DNA of 44,688 nucleotides from an uncultured Bacteroidales bacterium (GCA_902778265.1 CACYXI010000007.1:1-44688); one strand, 5' to 3'; positions 34,736 to 43,794 are shown, counted from the first letter of the stretch. Notes: generated from the letters alone by a model not told the origin. Made by a program: numbers and translations.

Positions 34736-35400
34736 ATCATTAATATTCCGCTATTAGCTGGCTGCCATCGCTTGTAGATCTGGTAGCCAATTGTGAGAAG
34801 CACTATGGCGCTAACGCCAAAAATACAATGCTGGGCAGAAGAGGTCGCACATCTTTCCAAGTAAATGACAATTAAGTGGAAAATATAGCCTATAATCAGG
34901 CTACACCCGTAACAAACAGCTTTCTTCTTGATGAGAGAGGCCAGAATCATATTTATGCCAATCAAAATGAACAAGAGCGTGAAATACCTTGTCTCTTTAT
35001 ATATGTAGCCAATATATCCACCAACCTCAATCTGCTTATCTACGGGGAAATCCACAGTCAATATAGAACCGATATATTCAATAGCCATTGAGAACAGCAG
35101 ACATCCAACTGCCACGCATATTACCGATCCTAATGCCACAAAGTATTTACGGAAGGGAGATGCCGGAAGCATACAAATGTTGAATGATCGGAGTTTTATT
35201 ACCGCCCAGGTTGAAGTAACCGATACAATCAAATAGAAAAACATCATATTGGCAACAGCCAAGGGCTCGTTAAATGCAATCTCCTGATTCTTGTAGTGAG
35301 CAATCAATAGCAGATTCATGTATCCCCATGTCTGCGACAGTAATATCATCAGTATGAGATACCAGACATTTATTTTAAGTACTTGCTTGAATATGTTCAT
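34732..35400 (-). CDS. membrane protein of the GntR-linked ABC transporter (second)
   Basis: This 222-residue protein has about six hydrophobic segments and ends in YQIYKRWQPANSGILMI. It resembles the preceding membrane gene in layout and tail (YRRWQIANSGFFMV), so the two are paralogues that probably form a heterodimeric permease. The start at 35400 (MNIFKQVLKIN) is chosen over a Met 12 codons upstream, because it matches the positively charged start of the sister protein and leaves a 16-base gap. Substrate unknown; by analogy to YtrA-regulated systems it may respond to envelope stress or peptides. Confidence 0.8.
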   Translation of the reverse strand: MNIFKQVLKINVWYLILMILLSQTWGYMNLLLIAHYKNQEIAFNEPLAVANMMFFYLIVSVTSTWAVIKLRSFNICMLPASPFRKYFVALGSVICVAVGCLLFSMAIEYIGSILTVDFPVDKQIEVGGYIGYIYKETRYFTLLFILIGINMILASLIKKKAVCYGCSLIIGYIFHLIVIYLERCATSSAQHCIFGVSAIVLLTIGYQIYKRWQPANSGILMI

Positions 35401-35416
35401 TGTCTCGCTATTTTTA

Positions 35417-36169
35417 TTACACCATAAAGAAACCACTATTGGCTATCTGCCAGCGTCTGTATATCTGCCAACTCGCAACGAGCAATACGACAGGCAAGAC
35501 ATAGGAAACGTAGCTTACAATGGCAGGATATTCTTTTCCACCCATGTGTACATCAAGCACCATATTCATCATAAAATATGCACAGACGAAGATAAACACA
35601 CGATATATGATTTTGTTTCTTACGGCTATCCTAAGGAACAGGGAAGCACAGAATCCTACTATGGCAAACAATATCATATCAGGATTTTCACATATTCGGT
35701 TAAGGAAACCTCCTACTTCTATCTGGTTAAACCTTGAACCTCCTTGGATAAGATGCCCAACAGCCTCGATAGGCACAGATAGCAAAAGTATCAGAATGAA
35801 ACAGACACCTGCCATACCGACCGCAGAAAAGAACTTCTTGTCACGATTTTCAGGAAGCAGGTTGAAACTCCTATTACGAAGAGTGCTCGATGCAACCTCT
35901 GACACAAGTACAAAAAGCAGGATAATGAATAGCGCAGTAAAGTAATAATCTATATGAAGCATACCCTGCATAGTTTCCATTCGCTGCTCTTTTGGCATTT
36001 GCTGTATAGCGATGCTTTTATTCATACTTTCTTTCATACCATCTTGCGCAGTCTGAGAGGTAAGAAGTCCATTGAATATCATGCTTATTGCGAAGATAGC
36101 AGACAGAAAAACGGTCTTTAATATCCACTTCGACTTATTTGATATCAGAATGTATTTATAGATGTTCAT
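35417..36169 (-). CDS. membrane protein of the GntR-linked ABC transporter (first)
   Basis: This 250-residue integral membrane protein opens with MNIYKYILISNKSKWILK, then has about six hydrophobic segments and a larger soluble loop after the first (TSQTAQDGMKESMNKS, with PKEQRMETMQGM). It is paralogous to the following gene. It starts five bases after the ATPase stop, so it is surely co-transcribed with it. It would form the channel half of an ABC exporter-like complex; no substrate can be inferred. Confidence 0.8.
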   Translation of the reverse strand: MNIYKYILISNKSKWILKTVFLSAIFAISMIFNGLLTSQTAQDGMKESMNKSIAIQQMPKEQRMETMQGMLHIDYYFTALFIILLFVLVSEVASSTLRNRSFNLLPENRDKKFFSAVGMAGVCFILILLLSVPIEAVGHLIQGGSRFNQIEVGGFLNRICENPDMILFAIVGFCASLFLRIAVRNKIIYRVFIFVCAYFMMNMVLDVHMGGKEYPAIVSYVSYVLPVVLLVASWQIYRRWQIANSGFFMV

Positions 36170-36174
36170 AGCCT

Positions 36175-37005
36175 TTACTTTTTATTATCACGAAATGCAC
36201 TTGGATTCTCGCTTACTGCCTCAAAGAGAAGTTCAAGACTTACTGGTGTCTCTTCTTCTGATTCTGTGCGACGTGCCACACAGAGATTGCCTTCAAGACT
36301 CTTTTCCGAATATATCACCTCACCCTTTGGCGATGTGCCGAAAGAGAATTTCTCTGCCAGTCCATCAACCGAATCGTTGACAAGCAGATCTTTTTCTCCT
36401 AAGATAACGATGTGGTCAACCATCTTCTCTACATCGTGTACCTGATGGGTTGAGACAACGATAGTGCGGTCTTCTGACATGTGACTGTTGATCAACTTGC
36501 GGAAAATACGCTTTGAAGGGATGTCGAGTCCGTTGGTTGGCTCATCCATAAGCAGGTAAGGCACGTTGGTAGCTATTGCGAAGCATATCATAACCTTCTT
36601 CTTAGTACCCATAGAGAGCTTGTTCAGACTTTTCTTCTCTATTTGCAGGTCGAACTCGCGCATACACTCATCCATAACCTCCTGACTGTAATCCTTATAG
36701 AATGGGCTGTACAGCTTTATAAAGCTCTCAAGAGATATGCTTGGCACGACAAGCTCTTCTGGAAGGAAATACATCTTCTCAAGAATTGACTTGCTCTTGG
36801 TCTTTACATCTTCGCCATCTATTGTGACGACGCCTTCCTTGGCAAAAAGCTGTCCAGTCACGAGGTTAAGCATCGTGGTCTTGCCTGTACCATTCTTACC
36901 GAGCAGTCCGACAATAGAACCTGGATTCAATTGCAGGCTCACGTTTTCAAGTACATTCTTCTTCGAGCTTTTATAGCCAAAGGTAAGGTTCGAAATCTGT
37001 ATCAT
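36175..37005 (-). CDS. ABC transporter ATP-binding protein
   Basis: This 276-residue ATPase has all motifs: Walker A GKNGTGKT (residues 37-44), Q-loop replaced by the EE of FLPEELVVP (80-88), signature LSMGTKKKV (130-138), Walker B LLMDEPTNGLD (151-161) and His187 in VVSTHQVHD. Like other YtrA-operon ATPases it lacks the usual Gln in the Q-loop, which deserves checking by alignment. It is the first gene of the ATPase, membrane, membrane, GntR operon and has a consensus promoter with an overlapping dyad. It would power export or envelope-stress transport. Confidence 0.9.
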   Translation of the reverse strand: MIQISNLTFGYKSSKKNVLENVSLQLNPGSIVGLLGKNGTGKTTMLNLVTGQLFAKEGVVTIDGEDVKTKSKSILEKMYFLPEELVVPSISLESFIKLYSPFYKDYSQEVMDECMREFDLQIEKKSLNKLSMGTKKKVMICFAIATNVPYLLMDEPTNGLDIPSKRIFRKLINSHMSEDRTIVVSTHQVHDVEKMVDHIVILGEKDLLVNDSVDGLAEKFSFGTSPKGEVIYSEKSLEGNLCVARRTESEEETPVSLELLFEAVSENPSAFRDNKK

Positions 37006-37056
37006 ATCCCTACTATTTTTGAGTTATTGTTTTAGTTTATTGATATATTTACATAG

Positions 37057-37076
37057 TGTCATAGTGAAGTATGACA
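37057..37076. promoter_or_regulatory. candidate GntR operator
   Basis: TGTCATA-N6-TATGACA is a perfect 7-base dyad (20 bases). It sits four bases downstream of the -7 box and covers the predicted transcription start of the ABC/GntR operon, a suitable place for self-repression. It could also form a small hairpin in the leader RNA. Confidence 0.55.
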
Positions 37077-37079
37077 GTG

Positions 37080-37111
37080 CAAAGGTAGATTGTTATTTTG
37101 AAACTACCAAA
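37080..37111 (-). promoter_or_regulatory. promoter of the ABC/GntR operon
   Basis: On the minus strand TTTG (37108-37111), a 20-base spacer and TACCTTTG (37080-37087) are a full match to the Bacteroidetes consensus. Confidence 0.8.
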
Positions 37112-37231
37112 TTTTTAGCGTATTTCTGCAATTTAATTAACTTATATTAACGGAAAAGCGGGTGCATCTATGGATTTTAGCGTGTTTTCGCCATTCTATG
37201 AGAGTAAAAGCCCACAACCTTTGGATAAACG

Positions 37232-37330
37232 AAAAAAAGAAACGGATTTATCTGGTTTATCTGAAACTAATCGCGCAAAACATTACTCCGCCAGTTATCA
37301 GATAAATCGGATAAATCCGTTTCTTTTTTA
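37232..37330 (-). terminator. long-stem terminator after the TonB receptor gene
   Basis: Arms AAAGAAACGGATTTATCTGG and TTTATCTGA face TCAGATAAATC and GGATAAATCCGTTTCTTT, with A/T runs outside. It lies just beyond the receptor stop (37348) and ends its minus-strand transcript. Confidence 0.75.
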
Positions 37331-37347
37331 TATTGAGTTTAAGTTAC

Positions 37348-39936
37348 TTACATATCGAATCCTCCGCCGTCACCTGCTGGAGAATTGTTGTTATTATCCT
37401 CTTCTTCATCTTCACCATCGGCACCCTTCTTCTTCTTCTTGCCTCCGTTGCCGAAGTTCCAAGTGAGGTTAAAGTTTACCTTGCGTCCGCCTCGACGACG
37501 AAGTTCGTGCTCCTCAAAGCCGTTGCCTGAGCGATAGCTCTCGAAATAACGAGAGTTGAGCACGTCACGGCAGTTGATAGACAGGGTGAAAAGACGGTTG
37601 AGGAAGTTCTTCCTGATACCGAAATCCACCTGATAGGATGCAGGACGGTGACCTTGCGCAATTACTGCACGTGAACTATAACGGCCTGATGTCTGAATGG
37701 AAATGTCGTAAGGCAGACGGATTGATGCCGTCATGCGGGCATTCCATGTAAAGTTTTCATCAGAAGATCCAGTAACCGTCTGAACACCTTTACCCGTTCC
37801 GCTTGCTACTGGTCGGCCTTCTTCATCAATACTGATGTCGTGTGAGAAACCGTCAAGCTTGTAGTAATAGGCATTGACATTGGTGTTGAGATCAACGATC
37901 TTGAAAAGCTTATTCTTTGCCGTAAGCTCAAGACCTGATGACTGGCTCTTTGTCATATTCACTGTTGTAGAATACATTGTTTCATCCACACCACGATAGT
38001 TGATGCGCTGCATTACGTCGGTCGTTGGACGATAGTATGCACTTACGAGGAGTGAGTGCTGATCCCATGTCTTAAGATAGTTGAGCGAGAATGAGTTAGA
38101 GTACTCAGGAGTCAACTCTGGATTACCGAATGAAATCCTTGTAGCATCACTCGTATTGCGGAATGAGTTGAGCTGACCACCCCAAGGACGACGAAGACGA
38201 CGGGTATAGTTCAACTGCAACTGCTGGCTCTCAGTCAACTGATACGACATGAAGAGCGATGGGAAGAGCTGGAAGAAATCCTTCTTGTAAGGATGGCTCT
38301 CTTCTTTTTTGCCATTGTTATCCTCATGATCCTGATTCCAGTTAAGACTCTCGGTGTTCACTTTCCAGTACTCACCACGAAGTCCTGCCATGATGCCGAG
38401 CTTACCAAGTGTGAGGTTAGCCGTTACATAGAGGGCATGGGTGTCATTCTTGTAGATGAAGCGGTTGTAATAGGTGGAGTCAACATAACGCCCCACTCCG
38501 CTCCATGTAGAATCACGCCACATCTCGTTTGGAGTGTCCTCCTTAGAGAAGAAACCATTATAGCCCGTTTCGAGCTTGAGAACGTCGGTAATCTTATTCT
38601 CGTAGTCGAGCTTTATTTCATAACGACGGTTATTAATGTCAGCTGGACGATATTCATAGGCATACTGAGTTCCTAAAGGAGAGCTTGGGTATAGAGTGAT
38701 AGAATCGCGATAGATGTTCTCTCTGTCGCTCGTCCATCTGTTTCCGCTTACAACAAAATCAATAGAATGGGTTGGCGAGAAATTATGACGGTAGTTGAAT
38801 GAGCCGTTGAGCATATTCATAGGTCCTTCACCTGTAGAACGACGTAATCTCAACATTGTAGGCTCCTCCCTTCCATTGACAATATTGCCATAATAATATG
38901 GTGTGCTGCTCCATGACTTGTTCTTGCCACGCATCATCATACCTGTAAGTGCAATATCATCATTCTCTGTGAGATGAAATGTTATTCCTGCACGAGAGAA
39001 GAGGTTGTTACGCATATCGGAAGTACGAGTGTTGTGTCGATTATATCCAATAGGATTTGTGTTTGTCAACGAGTCTGAGAAATCAGTATGTTCGCTGTTC
39101 TGCTTGCTCACGTTCTCATTATGTCGCAAACCAAGATTCACGAAGAAATCAACGTAACGTGAGTTATAGTTGAAGTTGAAGCCGCCACGAACACCGTTTC
39201 TCGTATCACCACCAGCAGATACAGAGCCGTAGTAGCCTGCCTTGCGGTCTTTCTTCAGAACGATATTGATAATACCTGCACCTCCCTCGGCAGAGAACTT
39301 GGCAGATGGGTTATCCATAACCTCAATACGGTCGATGCTCTCGGCAGGAATCTGCTGAAGGATCTGTCCCATGTTATCGGAAGTGAGTCCTGCACTACGA
39401 CCATTGATCCACACCTCTACCGAAGTATTTCCGCGAAGCGACACGTTACCGTCATTATCCACCTCCACGCTCGGAATGTTATCAAGCACCTCAGAGGCAG
39501 TCTCACCCACGTTGGCAAGGTTGCTCGATACGTCGAATGTCTTACGGTCAACCTCAAGCTTCATAGTAGATTTCTGACCCACCACCTTGACCTCGGAAAG
39601 CATATTAGCATCCTCAGCCATGTGGATACCCGCATAGCTTACAGTCTTGTGGTTGTCAGAGATTTGGAAGTCTTTGGTTACTGTCTTGTAACCAACGAAG
39701 GTAAGCGTGAGGGTATAGTCACCATTTTTCAGATTCTTGATAGAGAACTTTCCATCAATGTCGGTGGTAGCACCTCCCGCGATAGTCTTGCTACCTTTTG
39801 GTGATACGGCGATGTTTACAAAGGCAAGGGCTTCGTCATTTGCCTTGTCCAACACTCTTCCCTTAACCATGCCCTGAGCCATAGCGGCGAGCACGGCAAA
39901 CATCATAAGGAATAGTGAAACGATTCTTTTTGTCAT
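37348..39936 (-). CDS. TonB-dependent receptor, outer-membrane beta-barrel family
   Basis: This 862-residue protein has a signal peptide (about 1-20, AAMA-QG), then a carboxypeptidase-like domain (GRVLDKANDEALAFVNIAV). The plug carries DNIPSVEVDNDGNVSLRG, SVEVWINGRSAG, ESIDRIEVMDNPSAKFSAEG and GIINIVLKK, typical of the single TonB receptors with OMP_b-brl_3 barrels rather than SusC. The barrel strands end at NLTWNFG, followed by a hydrophilic tail of about 35 residues with five Lys, an acidic run and four Asn, ending GGGFDM. It has no SusD partner. Substrate unknown. No consensus promoter was seen upstream; it may be read from the GreA/HIT promoter. Confidence 0.92.
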   Translation of the reverse strand: MTKRIVSLFLMMFAVLAAMAQGMVKGRVLDKANDEALAFVNIAVSPKGSKTIAGGATTDIDGKFSIKNLKNGDYTLTLTFVGYKTVTKDFQISDNHKTVSYAGIHMAEDANMLSEVKVVGQKSTMKLEVDRKTFDVSSNLANVGETASEVLDNIPSVEVDNDGNVSLRGNTSVEVWINGRSAGLTSDNMGQILQQIPAESIDRIEVMDNPSAKFSAEGGAGIINIVLKKDRKAGYYGSVSAGGDTRNGVRGGFNFNYNSRYVDFFVNLGLRHNENVSKQNSEHTDFSDSLTNTNPIGYNRHNTRTSDMRNNLFSRAGITFHLTENDDIALTGMMMRGKNKSWSSTPYYYGNIVNGREEPTMLRLRRSTGEGPMNMLNGSFNYRHNFSPTHSIDFVVSGNRWTSDRENIYRDSITLYPSSPLGTQYAYEYRPADINNRRYEIKLDYENKITDVLKLETGYNGFFSKEDTPNEMWRDSTWSGVGRYVDSTYYNRFIYKNDTHALYVTANLTLGKLGIMAGLRGEYWKVNTESLNWNQDHEDNNGKKEESHPYKKDFFQLFPSLFMSYQLTESQQLQLNYTRRLRRPWGGQLNSFRNTSDATRISFGNPELTPEYSNSFSLNYLKTWDQHSLLVSAYYRPTTDVMQRINYRGVDETMYSTTVNMTKSQSSGLELTAKNKLFKIVDLNTNVNAYYYKLDGFSHDISIDEEGRPVASGTGKGVQTVTGSSDENFTWNARMTASIRLPYDISIQTSGRYSSRAVIAQGHRPASYQVDFGIRKNFLNRLFTLSINCRDVLNSRYFESYRSGNGFEEHELRRRGGRKVNFNLTWNFGNGGKKKKKGADGEDEEEDNNNNSPAGDGGGFDM

Positions 39937-39970
39937 TACCTAATCAAAATTCATTTAAACGAGTCTCGTC

Positions 39971-40079
39971 AATTACGAATTATTAATTACAAATTACTTA
40001 GTCACAAGTAACATATACGAATTACCAATCACCAACTTATGTGACTTGGTAATTAGTAATTCGTCATTAGTAATTAATT
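39971..40079. repeat. fold-back of AATTACGAATTATTAATTAC words between HIT and TonB receptor genes
   Basis: Left words AATTACGAATTATTAATTAC and ACTTAGTCACAAG face CTTATGTGACTTGGTAATTA and GTAATTCGTCATTAGTAATT. The right arm overlaps the stop codon of the HIT gene. Confidence 0.75.
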
Positions 40080-40475
40080 CTGCTTTTTGAAAGCACTATA
40101 TATCTTCTCCGCTGCATTCTTAAACTCCTCTTCCGTGAGTTTAAGTTTCTCGTTAGCGAAGTTTGCATCCTTCTCGCTCTGCATAGGGATGAGATGGATG
40201 TGAGCGTGTGGAACCTCAAGACCGAGAACGATCTGGGCAACCTTAACACAAGGGAATGCCTCCTTCACGGCCTTAGCAACCTTCTTTGCAAATACCTGAT
40301 AACGAGCAATCTCGTCATCTTCCATATCAAAGATGTAATCAACCTCACGGCGTGGGATAACCAATGTATGTCCTACTACCAAAGGGTTGATGTCAAGAAA
40401 TGCATAGAACTCCTCGTTCTCAGCACACTTGTAGCTTGGAATCTCGCCTGCTGCGATTTTAGAGAAAATGTCCAT
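40074..40475 (-). CDS. HIT-family nucleotide hydrolase/transferase
   Basis: This 133-residue protein has the histidine triad HAHIH (His90, His92, His94) in GLEVPHAHIHLIPM, and the usual opening (DIFSKIAAGEIPSYK) and PLVVGHTLVIPRREV. It is cytosolic; HINT-type members hydrolyse nucleoside phosphoramidates or AMP conjugates. The gene follows greA with a 105-base gap filled by a CAACACC fold-back and is probably transcribed with it, an arrangement often seen in Bacteroidales. Confident as family, not as substrate. Confidence 0.95.
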   Translation of the reverse strand: MDIFSKIAAGEIPSYKCAENEEFYAFLDINPLVVGHTLVIPRREVDYIFDMEDDEIARYQVFAKKVAKAVKEAFPCVKVAQIVLGLEVPHAHIHLIPMQSEKDANFANEKLKLTEEEFKNAAEKIYSAFKKQN

Positions 40476-40484
40476 AATTGAAAT

Positions 40485-40578
40485 TTGGGTGATGGGTGTT
40501 GGGTGATAGGTGTTAATGGTTTGTAGATGCTCGTGTAAATACTATACACCAACACCCAACACCTATCACCCAACAACC
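40485..40578. repeat. fold-back of CAACACC words between greA and HIT genes
   Basis: TTGGGTGATGGGTGTTGGGT and GATAGGTGTT at the left face AACACCCAACACCTATCACC and CAACAACC at the right. It is the same vocabulary as 4763-4895, with a different loop. Confidence 0.8.
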
Positions 40579-40580
40579 GT

Positions 40581-41048
40581 TTACTCTATAGTTATACTAT
40601 CTATCCTCAACTTAATCTTACCACGAGGGATAGTGATCTCCACCTCGTCGCCAACCTTATGGTTGAGCAAACCCTGAGCGATAGGAGTCTTGACAGAAAT
40701 CTTACCTGCACGAAGATCTGCCTCATTCTCAGCCACGATGGTATAAGTCATCTTTGACTTGGTAGTGAGGTTAGTCATCTCAACCTTAGACAGCAACTGG
40801 ACTGCATCTGTAGAGAGACGGCTCTTATCTATGATCTTTGCATCAGCAAGAGTGAGTTTCATCTGATTGATCTTCTCCATGAGCTTTGCCTGTGCTTCCT
40901 TGGCAGCATCATACTCTGCATTCTCAGAGAGATCTCCCTTATCACGAGCCTCAGCTATAGCAGCCGAAGCCTTAGGACTCTCCACAGCCTCCAGACGGTG
41001 GAGTTCCGCTACGAGTGCCTCGTAGCCTTCTTTTGACATGTACGCCAT
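40581..41048 (-). CDS. greA: transcription elongation factor GreA
   Basis: This 155-residue protein has the usual GreA length. The N-terminal coiled-coil carries the catalytic tip GDLSENAEYDAAKEAQ, with Asp39 and Glu42 equivalent to the acidic pair that holds the Mg ion for RNA cleavage. The C-terminal FKBP-like domain has ISVKTPIAQGLLNHKVGDEV and ends IKLRIDSITIE. It rescues backtracked RNA polymerase. It is transcribed from a consensus promoter at 41232-41263 with a leader of about 175 bases, and probably shares its transcript with the HIT gene. Confidence 0.97.
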   Translation of the reverse strand: MAYMSKEGYEALVAELHRLEAVESPKASAAIAEARDKGDLSENAEYDAAKEAQAKLMEKINQMKLTLADAKIIDKSRLSTDAVQLLSKVEMTNLTTKSKMTYTIVAENEADLRAGKISVKTPIAQGLLNHKVGDEVEITIPRGKIKLRIDSITIE

Positions 41049-41231
41049 ATTTCGTTTAATTATTTATAATTTACTATTTACTGTTTAGCTGCATCCATCA
41101 TGTTTAGGCCGATTGCTTGCAGACTAAAAAAGTAGAACCCCGACATCACCTAATCTTTAGCGATACCGGAATCCTGTCTCCATTTATGTGTTTTCCGAAA
41201 AGACTCTTGTAGTGTCCTTACGTTTTCGGTG

Positions 41232-41263
41232 CAAAGGTACACACATTTTCTGAAACCACCAAA
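41232..41263 (-). promoter_or_regulatory. promoter of greA
   Basis: On the minus strand TTTG (41260-41263), a 20-base spacer and TACCTTTG (41232-41239) match the consensus. The gap 41049-41344 holds this promoter, the long greA leader, and CTTTACACTTT words next to the end of the thioredoxin-like gene. Confidence 0.8.
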
Positions 41264-41344
41264 TTTTTCTTACCAAAAACACAGATTAGCGTAAAAATCT
41301 TAACTCTTTACACTTTCTGCTTTGTTCTTTACACTTTACACTAT

Positions 41345-43342
41345 CTACTTTACACTTTCCCTCTGCATCCTCTTCATTGTCTCTATCTTCCGAAGGAAAA
41401 TGTCCTTACCTTCGTAATAGGTGTTATTGACCTTGAGCACGTTACCATTTGGGTCAAGGGCTTCATGATGAGGAAAGCCAGTGAACTTGAACAGGACTTT
41501 GAGTTTCTTGTAATCTTCTTCTGGAATGCGATAACACTCAGCTCCGTTGAGGTTCTGTGCTACATACTCTTCGTATGTCGTCTTTGGTGAACTCTTATCG
41601 CCTGTGATATAGACGAACTCAAAATTGGGATTGTTGCGAACCTCCTCACGCCATGCCTTGCTCTGCTCAATGCCTGAGCGACAAGGAGCACAGAATGTTG
41701 CCCAGAAATCGAGATACACATACTTTCCCTTGTATTTATCGGTTATCTTGCGAAGGATATTGGTTGCCTCGCAATCAGGCAATGTATAGGTCAGTTCCCT
41801 ATCATTAAGACCCGCATCAACGTATTTGTCAATCAAAGCCTCGAACATGGGATTGTGCATCTCTGCCTTTATCGCATTTGCCCTACGCTTTATCTCTGCT
41901 ATTGCCTCTTCTACCTTAACATCTAATGAATTACCCGAAAATTTATTCATCAGTTCACTCTTGATATTGAGATAGTTATGACTTCCGTGTTTGCCTTGTT
42001 TATAGAAATCAGCGAGATAATGAATTATAAAAGGTAATGATATGTTTTTTTCGCCAAACACCTCCTTATCTCGACTCATTATTATCTCATCAACCATAGA
42101 GGCAGGACAGTCAATCAAACCTTCATTAATCATACGTCCATCTCCATAATTAGCACAAAAGCCATAGTACCGCCAAACACACAATGATATTATGTCATTA
42201 TATGGTATCTTACGCAGAAATGAATAGTTCGCGGGATTAAAATACTCGCTTATCGAATCAGCCAACTCACCATCAAACAAATTATTTAAGCGCCCCAAAC
42301 CATTCCAAAACTCATAATTTACAAGATCGAGTGCAAAACCATATTGTATCTCAAGCTTTCCCAAAAGATATTCTACATCATTGTAATGGTATCGTGCTGC
42401 AAGATAATCATGTGTAGTGATGGCTGCATTGTATGCTTCTTCCACACGCTTACAATAGTTCTTAAATCCCAAATTGTAATAAGGTAGCCAAGATGCACAT
42501 CGGCTATCCTTAATATAAAAAGGCAATTTTGTAGATAGTGTGGAATATGGTGCCGGCTTACCAGACGAGTCGGTAACTATGGTTTTTACTTCTGCAGAAC
42601 CATGCCAATTGATATCAAAATTAAGCGTTTCGCCAGGCTTTATAAAGAAAGGTATATTTATCGGAGTATCCTCTGCACCTAAATAGTTAAAGATAGGATA
42701 ATGAAGAACAAACTTTTGCTCAAAAGTACCATCTTCATTGATTTGGATATCAATAGGTTCAGATTCACCAGTAAGACAATTGTAGTGGCTAACGTTAAAT
42801 GAAGTTATTCCATTTGAAAGCACAAAACCATTTACTTTACCCTTGATGCACGCAGTATCAGTATGGAAGAAATCCTTACGCAACTCACTGATTTTCTCCT
42901 CGTTGAGTGCGTATGGCTTTATCTGCACAGGATTCTTTGTGTCAGAGATTCCCATTACTCGGTCTTGGTGTCTTCCCAAGCCTTCAAGCATATCAAAAAA
43001 ACTCGTAGTGAGTGGCATAGGTTCAAAGACGAGCGTCATAGAGGCAACACCTTTATCATCCACGGGGATAGGAGCATCAAGAGCAAACTCCTTGCAGTAT
43101 TTCACCTTATAGCTTTTGCCATCTTCACCATCAAGGCGAAAATCACTACTGATAATGATTTCAGGATCCTTAATCTGTGCCGTGATGATGGTCGCGGTAT
43201 CATGCAGTTCAACGGATTGCAGGTTCAATCGGGAAATAGTGGCAGAAACATAGTAAGGATTCTGCCATACAATAGGTTCGTTTACAGCTGATGCTGCAAG
43301 CATAGTCAAAGTAAGTATAAACGATAATAGAGTTTTCTTCAT
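41345..43342 (-). CDS. secreted thioredoxin-like (TlpA/AhpC-TSA-type) protein
   Basis: This 665-residue protein has a signal peptide about 1-19 (AASA-VN). A long N-terminal part of unknown fold includes a beta-rich GKVNGFVLSNGITSFNVS segment like the domains found before TlpA-type folds in Bacteroidota. The thioredoxin domain at the C-terminus has VYLDFWATFCAPCRSGIEQS with redox Cys551 and Cys554, and the cis-Pro region GFPHHEALDPNG. It is periplasmic and probably a reductant of outer-membrane or secreted thiols. The last codons and stop (ESVK) are written in AAAGTGTAAAG repeat words. It is transcribed alone from 43367-43397. Confidence 0.88.
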   Translation of the reverse strand: MKKTLLSFILTLTMLAASAVNEPIVWQNPYYVSATISRLNLQSVELHDTATIITAQIKDPEIIISSDFRLDGEDGKSYKVKYCKEFALDAPIPVDDKGVASMTLVFEPMPLTTSFFDMLEGLGRHQDRVMGISDTKNPVQIKPYALNEEKISELRKDFFHTDTACIKGKVNGFVLSNGITSFNVSHYNCLTGESEPIDIQINEDGTFEQKFVLHYPIFNYLGAEDTPINIPFFIKPGETLNFDINWHGSAEVKTIVTDSSGKPAPYSTLSTKLPFYIKDSRCASWLPYYNLGFKNYCKRVEEAYNAAITTHDYLAARYHYNDVEYLLGKLEIQYGFALDLVNYEFWNGLGRLNNLFDGELADSISEYFNPANYSFLRKIPYNDIISLCVWRYYGFCANYGDGRMINEGLIDCPASMVDEIIMSRDKEVFGEKNISLPFIIHYLADFYKQGKHGSHNYLNIKSELMNKFSGNSLDVKVEEAIAEIKRRANAIKAEMHNPMFEALIDKYVDAGLNDRELTYTLPDCEATNILRKITDKYKGKYVYLDFWATFCAPCRSGIEQSKAWREEVRNNPNFEFVYITGDKSSPKTTYEEYVAQNLNGAECYRIPEEDYKKLKVLFKFTGFPHHEALDPNGNVLKVNNTYYEGKDIFLRKIETMKRMQRESVK

Positions 43343-43366
43343 TTTTGTTTAGATTTTATCCGTGGG

Positions 43367-43397
43367 CAAAGATACAAAAAAATAATGAAAAGACAAA
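43367..43397 (-). promoter_or_regulatory. promoter of the thioredoxin-like gene
   Basis: On the minus strand TTTG (43394-43397), a 19-base spacer and TATCTTTG (43367-43374) match the consensus. The ATG follows about 25 bases downstream of the box. Confidence 0.8.
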
Positions 43398-43441
43398 TGT
43401 TTTTCTGAAAAACTCTTCTATTAATAGGTAGTCAAATTTAA

Positions 43442-43682
43442 TTTTATAATCAAGAATTAGAGAATTTGAGATTTTTCTTTTGATTTTATAAGAGATTTGT
43501 CGAAGACCCTCTGACCATAGGGAAGAAATTTGAGAAAGGTCGCTTACGCTCCTGTTAATCACGGCAGTTCTCAATGCTACGCAAGTAGCAAAATTGACTT
43601 TCCCTTCGGCCGTCGAGCTAAACCTTCTCTCTTTCGCATTAATTCAAAAAAATCGCTAATTCTCTAATTCTTGATTATAAAA
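43442..43682. repeat. MITE-like element, copy 2
   Basis: This 241-base element has perfect 25-base terminal inverted repeats (TTTTATAATCAAGAATTAGA, then GAATT, at 43442-43466 and 43658-43682). Its core, including GAAAGGTCGCTTACGCTCCT and the TGCTACGCAAGTAGCA hairpin, is shared with 3073-3236. Compared with that copy it carries extra segments around CGAAGACCCTCTGACC and CTTTCCCTTCGGCCGTCGAG. It has no transposase. Confidence 0.85.
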
Positions 43683-43710
43683 AATGATTCCGTACATTTA
43701 GTTAACCGAA

Positions 43711-43740
43711 AAAGCAGATTGCCTCCCGACAATCTGCTTT
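43711..43740 (-). terminator. intrinsic terminator after the esterase gene
   Basis: AAAGCAGATTG, an eight-base loop and CAATCTGCTTT form an 11-base perfect stem followed on the minus strand by TTTTTC. It lies about 150 bases beyond the stop of the CE1-type gene. Confidence 0.75.
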
Positions 43741-43794
43741 AATTATTTTGATAGACCATTAGTCATACTGAAGTTTTCGCAAGCTTAACTTCAT

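Noticed and set aside
37348-39936. TonB receptor as a third SusC
   Set aside because: It lacks the SusC-type plug wording and length, and no SusD gene is adjacent.
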